Shown here one piece after another: positions 8,516 through 15,544 of a DNA stretch of 64,000 nt (its first letter is position 1; every line of letters begins with the position of its first letter). The DNA lies in the NCBI RefSeq assembly GCF_001441615.1, contig NZ_LAXJ01000008.1, positions 62,001 to 126,000 on the forward strand, read 5' to 3'. The DNA comes from Roseovarius atlanticus. GTDB taxonomy: Bacteria; Pseudomonadota; Alphaproteobacteria; Rhodobacterales; Rhodobacteraceae. The notes under the pieces are model-generated. The model saw nothing but the letters and a program-made list of their open reading frames with translations, searched no databases and had not been told where the DNA came from. The translations under genes and the position numbers were made by a program.

Positions 8516-8549
8516 AACGCCCCCCGTGCCGGAGCATGGGGGCGTTTTC
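8516..8549 (+). terminator. Intrinsic terminator of phyR
   Basis: A 9-bp GC-rich stem (AACGCCCCC / GGGGGCGTT) with a 13-nt partly self-pairing loop is followed by TTTTC, 25 bases after the phyR stop codon. Confidence 0.8.
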
Positions 8550-8587
8550 TATTGGATAGGTGCTGCGCGGTCTGCTTGACGCAGAAA

Positions 8588-8612
8588 GGGGCTGACGATG
8601 TCAGTCAGCCCC
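8588..8612 (-). terminator. Intrinsic terminator of the DUF1328 gene
   Basis: Read on the minus strand, a perfect 9-bp stem (GGGGCTGAC / GTCAGCCCC) with a 7-nt loop is followed by TTTC. It lies 34 bases beyond the stop codon of the DUF1328 gene. Confidence 0.75.
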
Positions 8613-8646
8613 GTGCGGAATGTGCGGTGCCGGTTCGGTTGGCGGG

Positions 8647-8817
8647 TCAGGGAGTGCGGCCGTTCAGGGCGCGGGCGACCATCGCCACAACGAACAGCAC
8701 CAGGAAGATGACGAACAGCACCTGTGCGATTCCGGCAGAGGCCGATGCGATGCCGCCAAATCCGAAGATGCCGGCGATCAAGGCAACAACCAGGAAAATA
8801 AGGGCCCATTGAAGCAT
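8647..8817 (-). CDS. DUF1328 family small membrane protein (YtjA-like)
   Basis: This 56-residue protein consists of two hydrophobic helices around a glycine-rich turn ([17 protein letters not shown]). It matches the DUF1328/YtjA family of small inner-membrane proteins often induced by stress. The ATG at 8817 has an AAGGA ribosome binding site 8-9 bases upstream. An EcfG-type promoter about 40 bases upstream places it in the general stress regulon. Function is not known for the family. Confidence 0.9.
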   Translation of the reverse strand: MLQWALIFLVVALIAGIFGFGGIASASAGIAQVLFVIFLVLFVVAMVARALNGRTP

Positions 8818-8854
8818 TTGCTTGATCCTTTGTTCATGTCGTTTCTGCGACATA

Positions 8855-8879
8855 AACAGCCAAGCGACAGGCGGGTTCC
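8855..8879 (-). promoter_or_regulatory. EcfG-type promoter of the DUF1328 gene
   Basis: On the minus strand GGAAC (8879-8875) is followed by a 16-nt spacer and TGTTTATG (TGTT at 8858-8855). The -10 has T in place of C at the first position, exactly as in the phyR promoter. Confidence 0.7.
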
Positions 8880-8887
8880 CAAGAATT

Positions 8888-9286
8888 TCAGGCGGCAGGC
8901 GAAGTTTGGCTGGCGGTGTGGACGCAGGCAGACGTGCCGTCGTTGCCCCGGATCGCGCCTTCCAGATCGGAGTCGGTGAAGGGGCGCGACAGCACCCGCA
9001 GGCCGGGCGATCCCGGGATCGCACCGTTGTCGTCGACCAGCACGATATGGGTGTGCCCGGCGGCCAGCGCCGACAGCAGCGTACCGCGCCGTTCGGTATC
9101 GGGCAGGCCGATGAAGGCGAAAGAGAAGTGGTTTTCGGACAAAAGCACTTGTGCGCGCTCGGTATCGCTCTCGACGATCACCTCTCCGAGCGAACGCGAT
9201 TTGGCGAAGTCCGCAAGATCTGCAGCTTCGAAAATTTTGCGCGAAGAAACCAGAACAAGGTCCTCGCGCGGCGCAACATTTTGCAT
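8888..9286 (-). CDS. Degenerate receiver-domain protein
   Basis: The 132-residue protein looks like a lone response-regulator receiver domain with a damaged active site. Alternating strands and helices are visible ([56 protein letters not shown]). The position expected to hold the phosphorylated Asp reads FAFIGLP, with Gly instead. There is no output domain. It sits between the DUF1328 stress gene and a divergent Crp/Fnr regulator. It may bind a partner without phosphorylation. The family assignment comes from pattern alone and could be wrong. Confidence 0.6.
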   Translation of the reverse strand: MQNVAPREDLVLVSSRKIFEAADLADFAKSRSLGEVIVESDTERAQVLLSENHFSFAFIGLPDTERRGTLLSALAAGHTHIVLVDDNGAIPGSPGLRVLSRPFTDSDLEGAIRGNDGTSACVHTASQTSPAA

Positions 9287-9361
9287 TTACTACCCCCTCG
9301 GTATGGGTCAATCATTGCATAGAATCATGACGCCGACATTAAACTGCGACATATACCGAAA

Positions 9362-10090
9362 ATGGCGATCGACTGCGGGACTTGCCCGCTAAGGGAACTG
9401 GAACTTTTCGCGCCGATCAAGGCCGAAGAACTTGAGTTCATGAAGAGCTTCAAGACCGGGGAACTGCGCGCCGAGCAGGGCACCGAGATCCTGGCCGAAG
9501 GCGCGTCTTCGACACAGCTTTACACCGCGCTGAGCGGCATGGGCATCCGTTACAAGACGATGCCGGACGGGCGGCGGCAGGTGGTGGGCTTTGTCCTGCC
9601 GGGCGATTTCGTCGGGTTGCAAAGCGGCGTGATGGGCGAAATGCAGCATTCGGTCGAGGCGACCACGGCGATGAAGCTGTGTGTGTTCAATCGCTCGGAT
9701 TTCTGGCGGTTGTTCGAGTCGCAACCCCAACGGGCCTTTGACCTGACACACTTGGCGGCACGCGAAGAGCAGTTGCTGGGCGAGGCGCTGGTGACGGTGG
9801 GACAGATGAACGGTATCGCCCGCGTGGCCTGGGCGCTTTACCGTTTCTATCAGCGCCTGAAGGCGCTGGAGCTGATCGAAAATGGTCGCGTGCCGCTGCC
9901 CTATCGCCAGCAGGACCTAGCGGATGCGGTCGGCCTGTCGCTGGTGCATACAAACAAGACGCTGACGCGCCTGCGAGAGGCCGGGGTGGCCACCTGGCAG
10001 GACGATGCGCTGGTCGTTCACAAAGAAGTTGAGCTTGCCCGGCTGGGCAACGTGGAACCAGGATCGATATCGGCGCGTCCTCTTATCTGA
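9362..10090 (+). CDS. Crp/Fnr family transcriptional regulator
   Basis: The 242-residue protein has an N-terminal cyclic-nucleotide-binding-type beta-roll (about residues 15-125, with GFVLPGDFVGLQSG), a dimerisation helix and a C-terminal winged helix-turn-helix (LPYRQQDLADAVGLSLVHTNKTLTRLRE). Two cysteines at positions 5 and 8 (CGTC) and one at 107 recall Fnr. That is short of the four ligands of a classical iron-sulfur cluster, so redox sensing is uncertain. Its position among EcfG-controlled genes suggests a stress-related regulator. Confidence 0.88.
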   Translation: MAIDCGTCPLRELELFAPIKAEELEFMKSFKTGELRAEQGTEILAEGASSTQLYTALSGMGIRYKTMPDGRRQVVGFVLPGDFVGLQSGVMGEMQHSVEATTAMKLCVFNRSDFWRLFESQPQRAFDLTHLAAREEQLLGEALVTVGQMNGIARVAWALYRFYQRLKALELIENGRVPLPYRQQDLADAVGLSLVHTNKTLTRLREAGVATWQDDALVVHKEVELARLGNVEPGSISARPLI

Positions 10091-10109
10091 GTGATGGAGG
10101 ATATCGCCC

Positions 10110-11084
10110 GTGGCAGAGCGGCTGGTTTATTACCCCGACAGCAACCCCGGCATTCGCCGGGAAAAGCGTGGACGGGGATTTTCGTACATCAATGTCGACG
10201 GCACGCTGATCGACTGTCCGAAGAAGCGGCGCGAATTGCAGGCGCTGGCGGTGCCGCCGGCCTATACGGATGTGTGGATGGCACCCATGGGGAATGCGCA
10301 TCTGCTGGCCACCGGGCGTGACGCGCGGACGCGCAAGCAGTACAGGTATCACCCCGACTGGTCGGCGCAGCGGTCGCAGACCAAGTTCGAGGGGCTTGGT
10401 GCGTTCGGCCAGAGCCTGCCGCGGCTGCGGCGATGGATCGATCATCATCTTTCGGGCGAAGTGGGCAGCGAAGATACCGCGGTGGCGGCGGCGCTGGCGT
10501 TGATCGACCGCGCGGCGCTGCGGCCCGGATCACGGGCCTATGCCGAGGAAAACCGGACCTACGGGGCGACCACGCTGAAGCGGCGGCACCTGAGCATCGA
10601 GGGCGACGCGATTTCGCTGGCCTTCAAGGGCAAGGGTGGCAAGCCGGTGGAAAAGACCCTGCGCGGCAGGAAACTGGCCAAGGTCATGGAGGCCTGCCAG
10701 GACCTGCCGGGGCCGACGCTGGTGTCGTGGCTGGACGAAGAGGGCACGGCGCGGGGCGTGTCGTCGGACCAGCTGAACGCAAAGCTGAACGAATTGTGCG
10801 AGACCGAGGCCACGGCGAAGACTCTGCGCACCTGGCACGGGACGCTGGCGGCCTTCGCGGTGGCGGCGGGCTCGGACGAGATCAGCATCAAGGCGCTGGC
10901 CGAGGCCGCGGCGGAGCGGTTGCACAACACGCCGGCCATCGCTCGAAAGAGCTATATCCACCCCGAGGTTCTGGAGCTTGCGCGGTTGGAGGCGGGAACC
11001 CATGGCGCGAAACTGCCGAAGATCGGCACGCCGGCGGATGGATTCCGGCGGGGCGAAGAGGCGCTGATAAAATTTATCTCCTGA
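10110..11084 (+). CDS. DNA topoisomerase IB (poxvirus/bacterial type)
   Basis: The 324-residue protein matches bacterial type IB topoisomerases, which relax supercoils by forming a 3'-phosphotyrosyl intermediate. Visible marks are the N-terminal GRGFSYINVDGT / PPAYTDVWMAP region, the basic RDARTRKQYRYHPDW stretch, the core AYAEENRTYGATTLKRRHL, and the nucleophile region NTPAIARKSYIHPEV with the catalytic Tyr. Translation starts at GTG 10110 with GGAGG about ten bases upstream. It lies 19 nt after the Crp-like gene. Such genes are frequent in alphaproteobacterial stress loci. Confidence 0.93.
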   Translation: MAERLVYYPDSNPGIRREKRGRGFSYINVDGTLIDCPKKRRELQALAVPPAYTDVWMAPMGNAHLLATGRDARTRKQYRYHPDWSAQRSQTKFEGLGAFGQSLPRLRRWIDHHLSGEVGSEDTAVAAALALIDRAALRPGSRAYAEENRTYGATTLKRRHLSIEGDAISLAFKGKGGKPVEKTLRGRKLAKVMEACQDLPGPTLVSWLDEEGTARGVSSDQLNAKLNELCETEATAKTLRTWHGTLAAFAVAAGSDEISIKALAEAAAERLHNTPAIARKSYIHPEVLELARLEAGTHGAKLPKIGTPADGFRRGEEALIKFIS

Positions 11085-11099
11085 CGGCGACATTTTTTT

Positions 11100-11124
11100 G
11101 GAACCCGCGACGACGGGGGGCGTT
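11100..11124 (+). promoter_or_regulatory. EcfG-type promoter of the 67-residue membrane protein gene
   Basis: GGAAC (11100-11104), a 16-nt spacer and CGTTTATC (CGTT at 11121-11124) match the EcfG consensus exactly. The next start codon is 31 bases downstream. Confidence 0.88.
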
Positions 11125-11155
11125 TATCGAATGAAACAAGTGACAAGGAGACAGC

Positions 11156-11359
11156 ATGTCCGCACCCGAAACAAATTTGGAACGTCAAAAGAAACGCCAC
11201 ATCGGTCCCCTTGGCGGGATGCTGCTGGTTGTAGCTTTCGCGGCGATCCTTTTCGGCGTGTTCTACATTCTGGCCACAGACGGTGAGGAAACCGGCAATG
11301 GCGTGCAGGCGCCTGCAGCAAGCACAGAGACATCTGCCGGTTCCGACACCAGCAACTAG
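11156..11359 (+). CDS. Small single-pass membrane protein of the stress island
   Basis: This 67-residue protein has a basic N-terminus (LERQKKRHIGP), one transmembrane helix (about residues 20-40, GGMLLVVAFAAILFGVFYIL) and an acidic Ser/Thr/Ala tail. An AAGGAGA ribosome binding site precedes the ATG. A perfect EcfG-type promoter lies directly upstream. I do not recognise a named family; the charge pattern predicts the tail outside the cytoplasm. Confidence 0.8.
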   Translation: MSAPETNLERQKKRHIGPLGGMLLVVAFAAILFGVFYILATDGEETGNGVQAPAASTETSAGSDTSN

Positions 11360-11362
11360 GCG

Positions 11363-11512
11363 ATGCAGACAGGAACTGCGGCAGACATATTCGTGCCCGC
11401 GCTGTTTATCGCCGCGAACGTGGCAATCCTTTGCTTCGCGGTTTACGTGAAGCGGCAAGATCATAGGCGTGACCGCTCGACCATCGAGCCGGACGCCGCG
11501 AGAAAGCGCTGA
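11363..11512 (+). CDS. Putative 49-residue membrane microprotein
   Basis: An ATG three bases after the previous stop opens a 49-codon frame. It encodes one hydrophobic helix (residues 9-29, IFVPALFIAANVAILCFAVY) and a strongly basic tail (KRQDHRRDRS). There is no convincing separate ribosome binding site, so it would rely on coupling to the upstream gene. It ends before a clear terminator, consistent with a two-gene EcfG-driven transcript. No homologous family is recognised and the call rests on position and composition. Confidence 0.5.
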   Translation: MQTGTAADIFVPALFIAANVAILCFAVYVKRQDHRRDRSTIEPDAARKR

Positions 11513-11556
11513 CGGCATCCCCCGTCCCCTGTCAGCGCGGCGCGTAACGCGCGCCC

Positions 11557-11596
11557 AGCACCGCAGCCCGTCCCAGGCTGCGGTGCTTAACTTTTT
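11557..11596 (+). terminator. Intrinsic terminator after the small membrane protein pair
   Basis: A perfect 12-bp stem (AGCACCGCAGCC / GGCTGCGGTGCT) with a 7-nt loop is followed by TAACTTTTT. The next EcfG-type promoter begins two bases later. Confidence 0.85.
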
Positions 11597-11597
11597 G

Positions 11598-11622
11598 GGA
11601 ACCGTCAGAGATTTCAGGCGTT
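11598..11622 (+). promoter_or_regulatory. EcfG-type promoter of the 97-residue secreted protein gene
   Basis: GGAAC (11598-11602), a 16-nt spacer and CGTTTA (CGTT at 11619-11622) match the EcfG consensus exactly. It sits immediately behind the preceding terminator, 33 bases before the start codon. Confidence 0.88.
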
Positions 11623-11654
11623 TACAGGGTGAACCTGATGAAAGGGGAGTAACG

Positions 11655-11948
11655 ATGAAACGCTTTGCACTTGTCCTTCTGATCGCCGCGGCACCGGTGG
11701 CCGCGACCGCCGCACCCTTGGCCGAAGACCTGAAAAATTACGTGGTCGCGGTGGACATGGATGCTTTGGACACCGAGGCTCGTTCCGAGCTTCGGACCAT
11801 CATCGAAGACCCAAACAAAAGCCACGGAAACAAAGTGCTGAGCGTACATACCGTGTTGGACCGGAACGATGCCCTGCGCGACGTTGACATCCATGGTGGT
11901 CCGCTGGACGAAGGCGAGGCGAAGATCGGTCTTGCATCGTACAACTGA
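11655..11948 (+). CDS. Small exported protein of unknown function
   Basis: This 97-residue protein begins with a signal peptide (MKRFALVLLIAAAPVAATAAP). A hydrophilic, acidic mature part of about 75 residues follows, without cysteine. A GGGGAGT ribosome binding site supports the ATG at 11655; the frame extends upstream but without initiation signals. It has its own EcfG-type promoter and terminator, so it is a single-gene stress-induced unit. I recognise no family. Confidence 0.8.
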   Translation: MKRFALVLLIAAAPVAATAAPLAEDLKNYVVAVDMDALDTEARSELRTIIEDPNKSHGNKVLSVHTVLDRNDALRDVDIHGGPLDEGEAKIGLASYN

Positions 11949-11977
11949 CGCCGGCTCCAAAGGCTGTGAATATTCAG

Positions 11978-12011
11978 ATGCGCGTGCCCATCCCTGGACA
12001 CGCGCATTTTT
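11978..12011 (+). terminator. Intrinsic terminator after the exported protein gene
   Basis: A 9-bp stem (ATGCGCGTG / CACGCGCAT) with a 12-nt loop is followed by a run of five T, 30 bases beyond the stop codon. It separates this gene from the convergent FNT gene. Confidence 0.8.
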
Positions 12012-12024
12012 GTTTGTGCCCGCG

Positions 12025-12858
12025 TCAGCGTGGCTCGTCGACCTCGGGCATGACCTGAGCGTAGGTCAGGACGGTAAAGATCATCGTTCCGCCGACGACA
12101 TTGCCCAGAAGGACGGGGAGGAAGAACCCTGTGACGGCCGGGGCGGCCGAGAGCTGGCCCTGGACCATGAGGTAGGCCATCTCGACCGAACCGGCGATCA
12201 CGTGGGTGAAATCGCCCAAGGCGATCAGCCAGGTGAAAAGCACGATCAACCCGATCTCGTTGCGCTTGGACGAGGGCAGCATCCAGACAATCGCCGCGAT
12301 CAGGACACCGGCGGGAATGCCGCGCATGAAGCCCTCGAGCGGCGGAAAGCTGGTGGCGTGTTCGCTGAGTTCGGTGAAGGCAGCGGTGACGTCATCCGAC
12401 AGGACGCCCCCATAGGCAAAGAAAGCGGCAACGATGAAGGCGCCGATGATGTTGGCCACCAACACCGCGCTCCACAGCCGGGCGGTGCGGCCTATGGTAC
12501 GGGTGCAGGGGTCGATCATCACGGGGACAACGGTTGTGATGGTGTTTTCGGTGAAGAGTTGCAGGCGCGCCATGATGACCAGCACGAAGCCCAGCGAATA
12601 GCCGAAATTCTCGACGATATAGGCCCAGTCCGCGTCGGGCAGGTGGGCGCGCAGCAACGCCTCGGTCAGGACCGAGAACGAGATCAGGAGGCCGGCGGCG
12701 ATGCCCGAGAACCACAGCGCGGTCATCGGACGCTCCAGCTCTTCCTCTCCGTTGCGGCGGATGGACTCGAAAATCAGGCGTGGTGACAGGGCTGCGGCCT
12801 CTTCGACGGCCTCTTTTTCTTTTTCCTGCTTGATCAGTTCGTTATCGGTCTTCGACAT
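12025..12858 (-). CDS. Formate/nitrite transporter (FNT) family channel
   Basis: The 277-residue protein has a charged N-terminal extension (about 45 residues) followed by six hydrophobic helices of the FNT fold, including QLFTENTITTVVPVM and a late GDFTHVIAGSVEMAYLM segment. The FNT family forms pentameric channels for small monovalent anions. The long N-terminus resembles the YfdC branch more than FocA. No EcfG box is visible in its own leader. The gene sits inside the stress island, and its substrate cannot be predicted. Confidence 0.88.
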   Translation of the reverse strand: MSKTDNELIKQEKEKEAVEEAAALSPRLIFESIRRNGEEELERPMTALWFSGIAAGLLISFSVLTEALLRAHLPDADWAYIVENFGYSLGFVLVIMARLQLFTENTITTVVPVMIDPCTRTIGRTARLWSAVLVANIIGAFIVAAFFAYGGVLSDDVTAAFTELSEHATSFPPLEGFMRGIPAGVLIAAIVWMLPSSKRNEIGLIVLFTWLIALGDFTHVIAGSVEMAYLMVQGQLSAAPAVTGFFLPVLLGNVVGGTMIFTVLTYAQVMPEVDEPR

Positions 12859-12917
12859 TACCTACTCCGGCTCCTCGGCACGTGGCCTGCACTTATCGCG
12901 GTTACACCGCGTTTGCG

Positions 12918-12942
12918 GGAACAAATAGGGCGGCGCGACGTT
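12918..12942 (+). promoter_or_regulatory. EcfG-type promoter of the DUF7218/DUF2945 gene pair
   Basis: GGAAC (12918-12922), a 16-nt spacer and CGTTTTATCCC (CGTT at 12939-12942) match the EcfG consensus exactly. It is 30 bases upstream of the ATG at 12973. Confidence 0.88.
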
Positions 12943-12972
12943 TTATCCCCAGCATAATTCGGAGAGACCGTC

Positions 12973-13236
12973 ATGGCTGAGTCGAACGAGTCGTCCATCA
13001 AGGACGAAGACACATACGAGGCGCTGCGCGACAAGGGCTACAGCAAATCCAAGGCCGCGCGGATCGCCAATGCGCAGGCGAATGACAACATGGCGCCCTC
13101 GAAGAAGGGCGGCAAGGCGCCGCCCTATGAGCAATGGTCGAAGGCCGAGCTGTATGACCAGGCGCAGAATGTCGGGATCGAAGGCCGGTCGGACATGACC
13201 AAGGATGAGTTGATCGACGCCCTGAGGCGCGACTGA
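12973..13236 (+). CDS. Small Rho_N/SAP-like protein (DUF7218-type)
   Basis: This 87-residue, highly charged protein has two short helical parts. The N-terminal one contains DTYEALRDKGYSKSKAARIA; the C-terminal one (about residues 52-86, ELYDQAQNVGIEGRSDMTKD) resembles the Rho termination factor N-terminal or SAP fold seen in small stress proteins. A GGAGAG motif precedes the start. It has a perfect EcfG-type promoter and ends one base before the next gene. Nucleic-acid binding is possible but unproven. Confidence 0.82.
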   Translation: MAESNESSIKDEDTYEALRDKGYSKSKAARIANAQANDNMAPSKKGGKAPPYEQWSKAELYDQAQNVGIEGRSDMTKDELIDALRRD

Positions 13237-13237
13237 G

Positions 13238-13450
13238 ATGGCGATCTCGAAGGGTGACACGGTCGAGTGGGACTGGGGCAACGGCACCGGTCAGGGTGAG
13301 GTCAAGAAGATCTACACCCTAAAGACCACGGTCAAGATCAAAGGATCGGAGATTACGCGGGACGCCGACGACGACTGCCCGGCGTACCTGATCGAACAGG
13401 AAGACGGCGACGAGGTGCTGAAAAGCGCCAGCGAAGTGCGCAAAGCCTGA
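13238..13450 (+). CDS. DUF2945 family protein (hypervirulence-associated Tudor-like)
   Basis: This 70-residue protein is a compact beta-rich module with the DUF2945 signature: GDTVEWDWGNGTGQGEV near the N-terminus, a central Lys-rich strand and AYLIEQEDGDEVLKSASEV near the end. The family occurs in stress and plasmid loci; its function is undetermined. It follows the previous gene by one base and must share its EcfG-type promoter. Confidence 0.88.
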   Translation: MAISKGDTVEWDWGNGTGQGEVKKIYTLKTTVKIKGSEITRDADDDCPAYLIEQEDGDEVLKSASEVRKA

Positions 13451-13498
13451 AACAAACGAGAGACTGACGCGTTAGACACGCAGTAAAGGAGAATAAAA

Positions 13499-13693
13499 AT
13501 GTTGGAAGTTGGTGGCCTTGGAGGCCTTATCGTTCTGGTCCTGGATATCTGGGCCTTGGTGAATATCATCGGGTCCAGCGCCTCGACCGGTAAGAAGGTG
13601 CTGTGGAGTTTGCTGGTGATCATCCTGCCGATTATCGGCTTCATCATCTGGCTGATCGCAGGACCGCGCAGTGCGACGGCAAGAAACGTATAA
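13499..13693 (+). CDS. PLDc_N-type small membrane protein
   Basis: This 64-residue protein has two hydrophobic helices separated by a short polar loop (SSASTGKKVLW). The second holds the IIGFIIWLIAGPRS signature of the phospholipase D/cardiolipin synthase N-terminal (PLDc_N) module, here without a catalytic domain. An AAAGGAG ribosome binding site lies 6-7 bases before the ATG. It follows the DUF2945 gene by 48 nt and ends in a strong hairpin, so it probably belongs to the same stress transcript. Confidence 0.82.
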   Translation: MLEVGGLGGLIVLVLDIWALVNIIGSSASTGKKVLWSLLVIILPIIGFIIWLIAGPRSATARNV

Positions 13694-13716
13694 GCCGTAG
13701 CCGCATGAAGATTTTC

Positions 13717-13744
13717 GGGGCGCACCCAGGACTGGGTGCGCCCC
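13717..13744 (+). terminator. Intrinsic terminator at the end of the stress island
   Basis: A 13-bp inverted repeat (GGGGCGCACCCAG / CTGGGTGCGCCCC) with a two-base centre is followed by ATTTGCGTTTT. It closes the run of three small plus-strand genes. Confidence 0.8.
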
Positions 13745-14085
13745 ATTTGCGTTTTGCGGGGTGGCGTGGCCGAGGATACGTCAATTCCTGATCGATTCAT
13801 TTGGGTATTGAGATTTGCCGCGATTCATGGGACATGCATCGCAAAGCGTTCCCAGCCGGGTCTGACCCGCGGCAAGGCCGACGCGAACATGGCACCGGCG
13901 CCGAGGGCCGGGGGATGGAGCGAAACGCGCTTGGCGGTTGCGGCACGGTCGTGGTGCTATTTTCCCCGAAACCTGGCTAATGTCGTGACCGCGAGGCGCC
14001 GGCCTTGCGAAGAATTGATTTGAACCATGCCTGCGGTCCGGTCAGCACGGACAGTAAGCGGCGCATGTGAAAAGGGAGACGCGAG
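13745..14085. other. Gene-free stretch before the TonB operon
   Basis: About 340 nt separate the stress island from the TonB operon. The open frames here lack codon bias and ribosome binding sites, and I see no RNA gene or strong repeat. It presumably holds the promoter of the operon starting at 14086. Confidence 0.4.
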
Positions 14086-14520
14086 ATGAAATGGATCGTG
14101 ACCGTTCTGGCGGCGGTGACCGTGGGGTTGGCCGGGGCGCAGGCCGCGTCGGCGCAGGAAGAAGAGTTGGGCGAGGCCGTGCTGATCGAGCTGAACGCGA
14201 CCAAGGCCAATGAGGGCGGCTGCACGCTGACCTTTTTGGTGATCAACGGACACCCGAGCCAGATCGACAAGGCGGTCTATGAAACCGTCCTGTTTGACAC
14301 CGGCGGCCAGGTGGACCGTCTGACCCTATTCGATTTCGGAACCTTGCCGCCGGGCCGCCCGCGGGTGCGCCAATTCACCGTGCCGGGCATGGCCTGTGAC
14401 GGGCTGGGCCAGGTATTGGTCAATGGGGCGCATACTTGCGAGGCGGCGGAGCTGCCGGAAAGTGCTTGCGAGACCGACCTTAAACTGGACACGCGCACGG
14501 ATATCGAGGTGACGGGATGA
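14086..14520 (+). CDS. Periplasmic protein leading the TonB/ExbBD operon
   Basis: The 144-residue protein has a signal peptide (MKWIVTVLAAVTVGLAGAQAASA) and a mature part of about 120 residues with several cysteines (GGCTLTFLV, GMACDGLG, HTCEAAELPESACETD) that could form disulfides. I recognise no named family. Its stop overlaps the ExbB start by four bases, so it is firmly part of the TonB-type operon. A periplasmic accessory role for the energy-transduction complex is likely (inference). Confidence 0.75.
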   Translation: MKWIVTVLAAVTVGLAGAQAASAQEEELGEAVLIELNATKANEGGCTLTFLVINGHPSQIDKAVYETVLFDTGGQVDRLTLFDFGTLPPGRPRVRQFTVPGMACDGLGQVLVNGAHTCEAAELPESACETDLKLDTRTDIEVTG

Positions 14521-15170
14521 ACGCGATATTGCAAAGCCTGGGCCAGATCGCCGAACTGGGCGGCCCGGTCGTTCTGATCCTGCTGGCGGTGTCGGTGATC
14601 ACGCTGGCGACGATCCTTTACAAGCTGTGGCAATTCTCGGCGGCCGGTGTCGGGCGGCACAAGGCGCTGAAGGACGCGGTCGCGGCCTGGGACGCGGGCG
14701 ACCTTGCGGCGGCGCTGGCGGCGTTGAAGCAGTCGAAAAGCTATCTGGCGCCGGTGATCGAGATGGCGTTCTCGGCCCGGCCCGAGGACGCAAAGCGGCT
14801 GGAGGCGGAGGCGGAATCGCGTTTTGCCCGGCTGGAAGGCGGGTTTCGCCTGCTGGACAGCGTGGCGCAGCTGGCACCGCTTCTGGGTCTCTTTGGCACG
14901 GTGCTGGGCATGATCGAGGCGTTCCAGTCCTTGCAGGAGGCCGGATCGCAGGTCGATCCGTCGCTTCTGGCGGGCGGCATCTGGGTGGCGCTGCTGACGA
15001 CCGCCGTGGGGCTGGCCGTGGCGATGCCGACCTCGATGGTGCTGAGCTGGTTCGAGGGTCGAATGGACGGCGAACGGGTGACGGCGGAGCGTGCGATTTC
15101 CACGGTCCTGCATCCGCAGGGCCGGGCCGGACATGCCGCCGAATTCGAGGCGGAGCCGAGCCGTGCGTAA
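14517..15170 (+). CDS. MotA/TolQ/ExbB proton channel family protein
   Basis: The 217-residue protein has an N-terminal membrane helix (PVVLILLAVSVITLATILY), a cytoplasmic loop and two later helices. The later part includes LLDSVAQLAPLLGLFGTVLGMIEAF and VALLTTAVGLAVAMPTSMVL, the classic ExbB/TolQ signature. With ExbD it converts proton motive force into motion of TonB. It overlaps the preceding gene by four bases and the following exbD-like gene by eight. Confidence 0.93.
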   Translation: MNAILQSLGQIAELGGPVVLILLAVSVITLATILYKLWQFSAAGVGRHKALKDAVAAWDAGDLAAALAALKQSKSYLAPVIEMAFSARPEDAKRLEAEAESRFARLEGGFRLLDSVAQLAPLLGLFGTVLGMIEAFQSLQEAGSQVDPSLLAGGIWVALLTTAVGLAVAMPTSMVLSWFEGRMDGERVTAERAISTVLHPQGRAGHAAEFEAEPSRA

Positions 15171-15543
15171 GACCTCGCGGCGCAGGCGCTTGTCGATGAC
15201 GTCGCTGATCGACGTGATCTTCCTGTTGCTCTTGTTCTTCATGCTCTCCTCGACCTTCTCGCGCTTTGCCGAGGTCGAGCTGGCGGCGGCGGGCGCGGGC
15301 GGCAATGGCAGCAGCGACGCCAAGATCAGCTTTCTGCGCCTGAGCGACGAGGGGCTGAGCCTGAACGGGCGCGAGGTGGAACTGGACGGTCTGAGCGCCG
15401 CTTTCGCGGAGATGCCAGCCAGCGACGAGGCGCGGCCGGTGGTGGTGAGCCTGCGCGACGGTGTCACGTCGCAGCGCCTGACCGATCTGCTGGTCGTGTT
15501 GCGCGGCATCGAGCGGGTCAGCATCAGCGTGCTGGGGTCCTGA
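15163..15543 (+). CDS. ExbD/TolR family biopolymer transport protein (first copy)
   Basis: The protein of 126 residues starts at GTG 15163, within the end of the ExbB gene. The longer frame upstream is out of step with the operon and has no start signals. It has a basic cytoplasmic N-terminus, one membrane helix with the essential Asp (MTSLIDVIFLLLLFFMLSS) and a periplasmic domain of about 85 residues. It pairs with ExbB in the proton channel. A second ExbD gene follows one base later. Confidence 0.92.
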   Translation: MRKTSRRRRLSMTSLIDVIFLLLLFFMLSSTFSRFAEVELAAAGAGGNGSSDAKISFLRLSDEGLSLNGREVELDGLSAAFAEMPASDEARPVVVSLRDGVTSQRLTDLLVVLRGIERVSISVLGS

Positions 15544-15544
15544 G

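Noticed and set aside
9362-9400. Iron-sulfur Fnr assignment for the Crp-like regulator
   Set aside because: Only two N-terminal cysteines and one internal cysteine are present, which is fewer than the four ligands of Fnr.
10054-10079. Possible EcfG promoter for topoisomerase IB (GGAAC, 17 nt, CGTC)
   Set aside because: The -10 lacks the last T, and the site lies inside the Crp-like coding region. It was too weak to list beside the seven good matches, though stress control of the gene remains possible.
13736-14023. 95-codon open frame upstream of the TonB operon
   Set aside because: It begins within the terminator arm, has no ribosome binding site, and its product has no plausible pattern.
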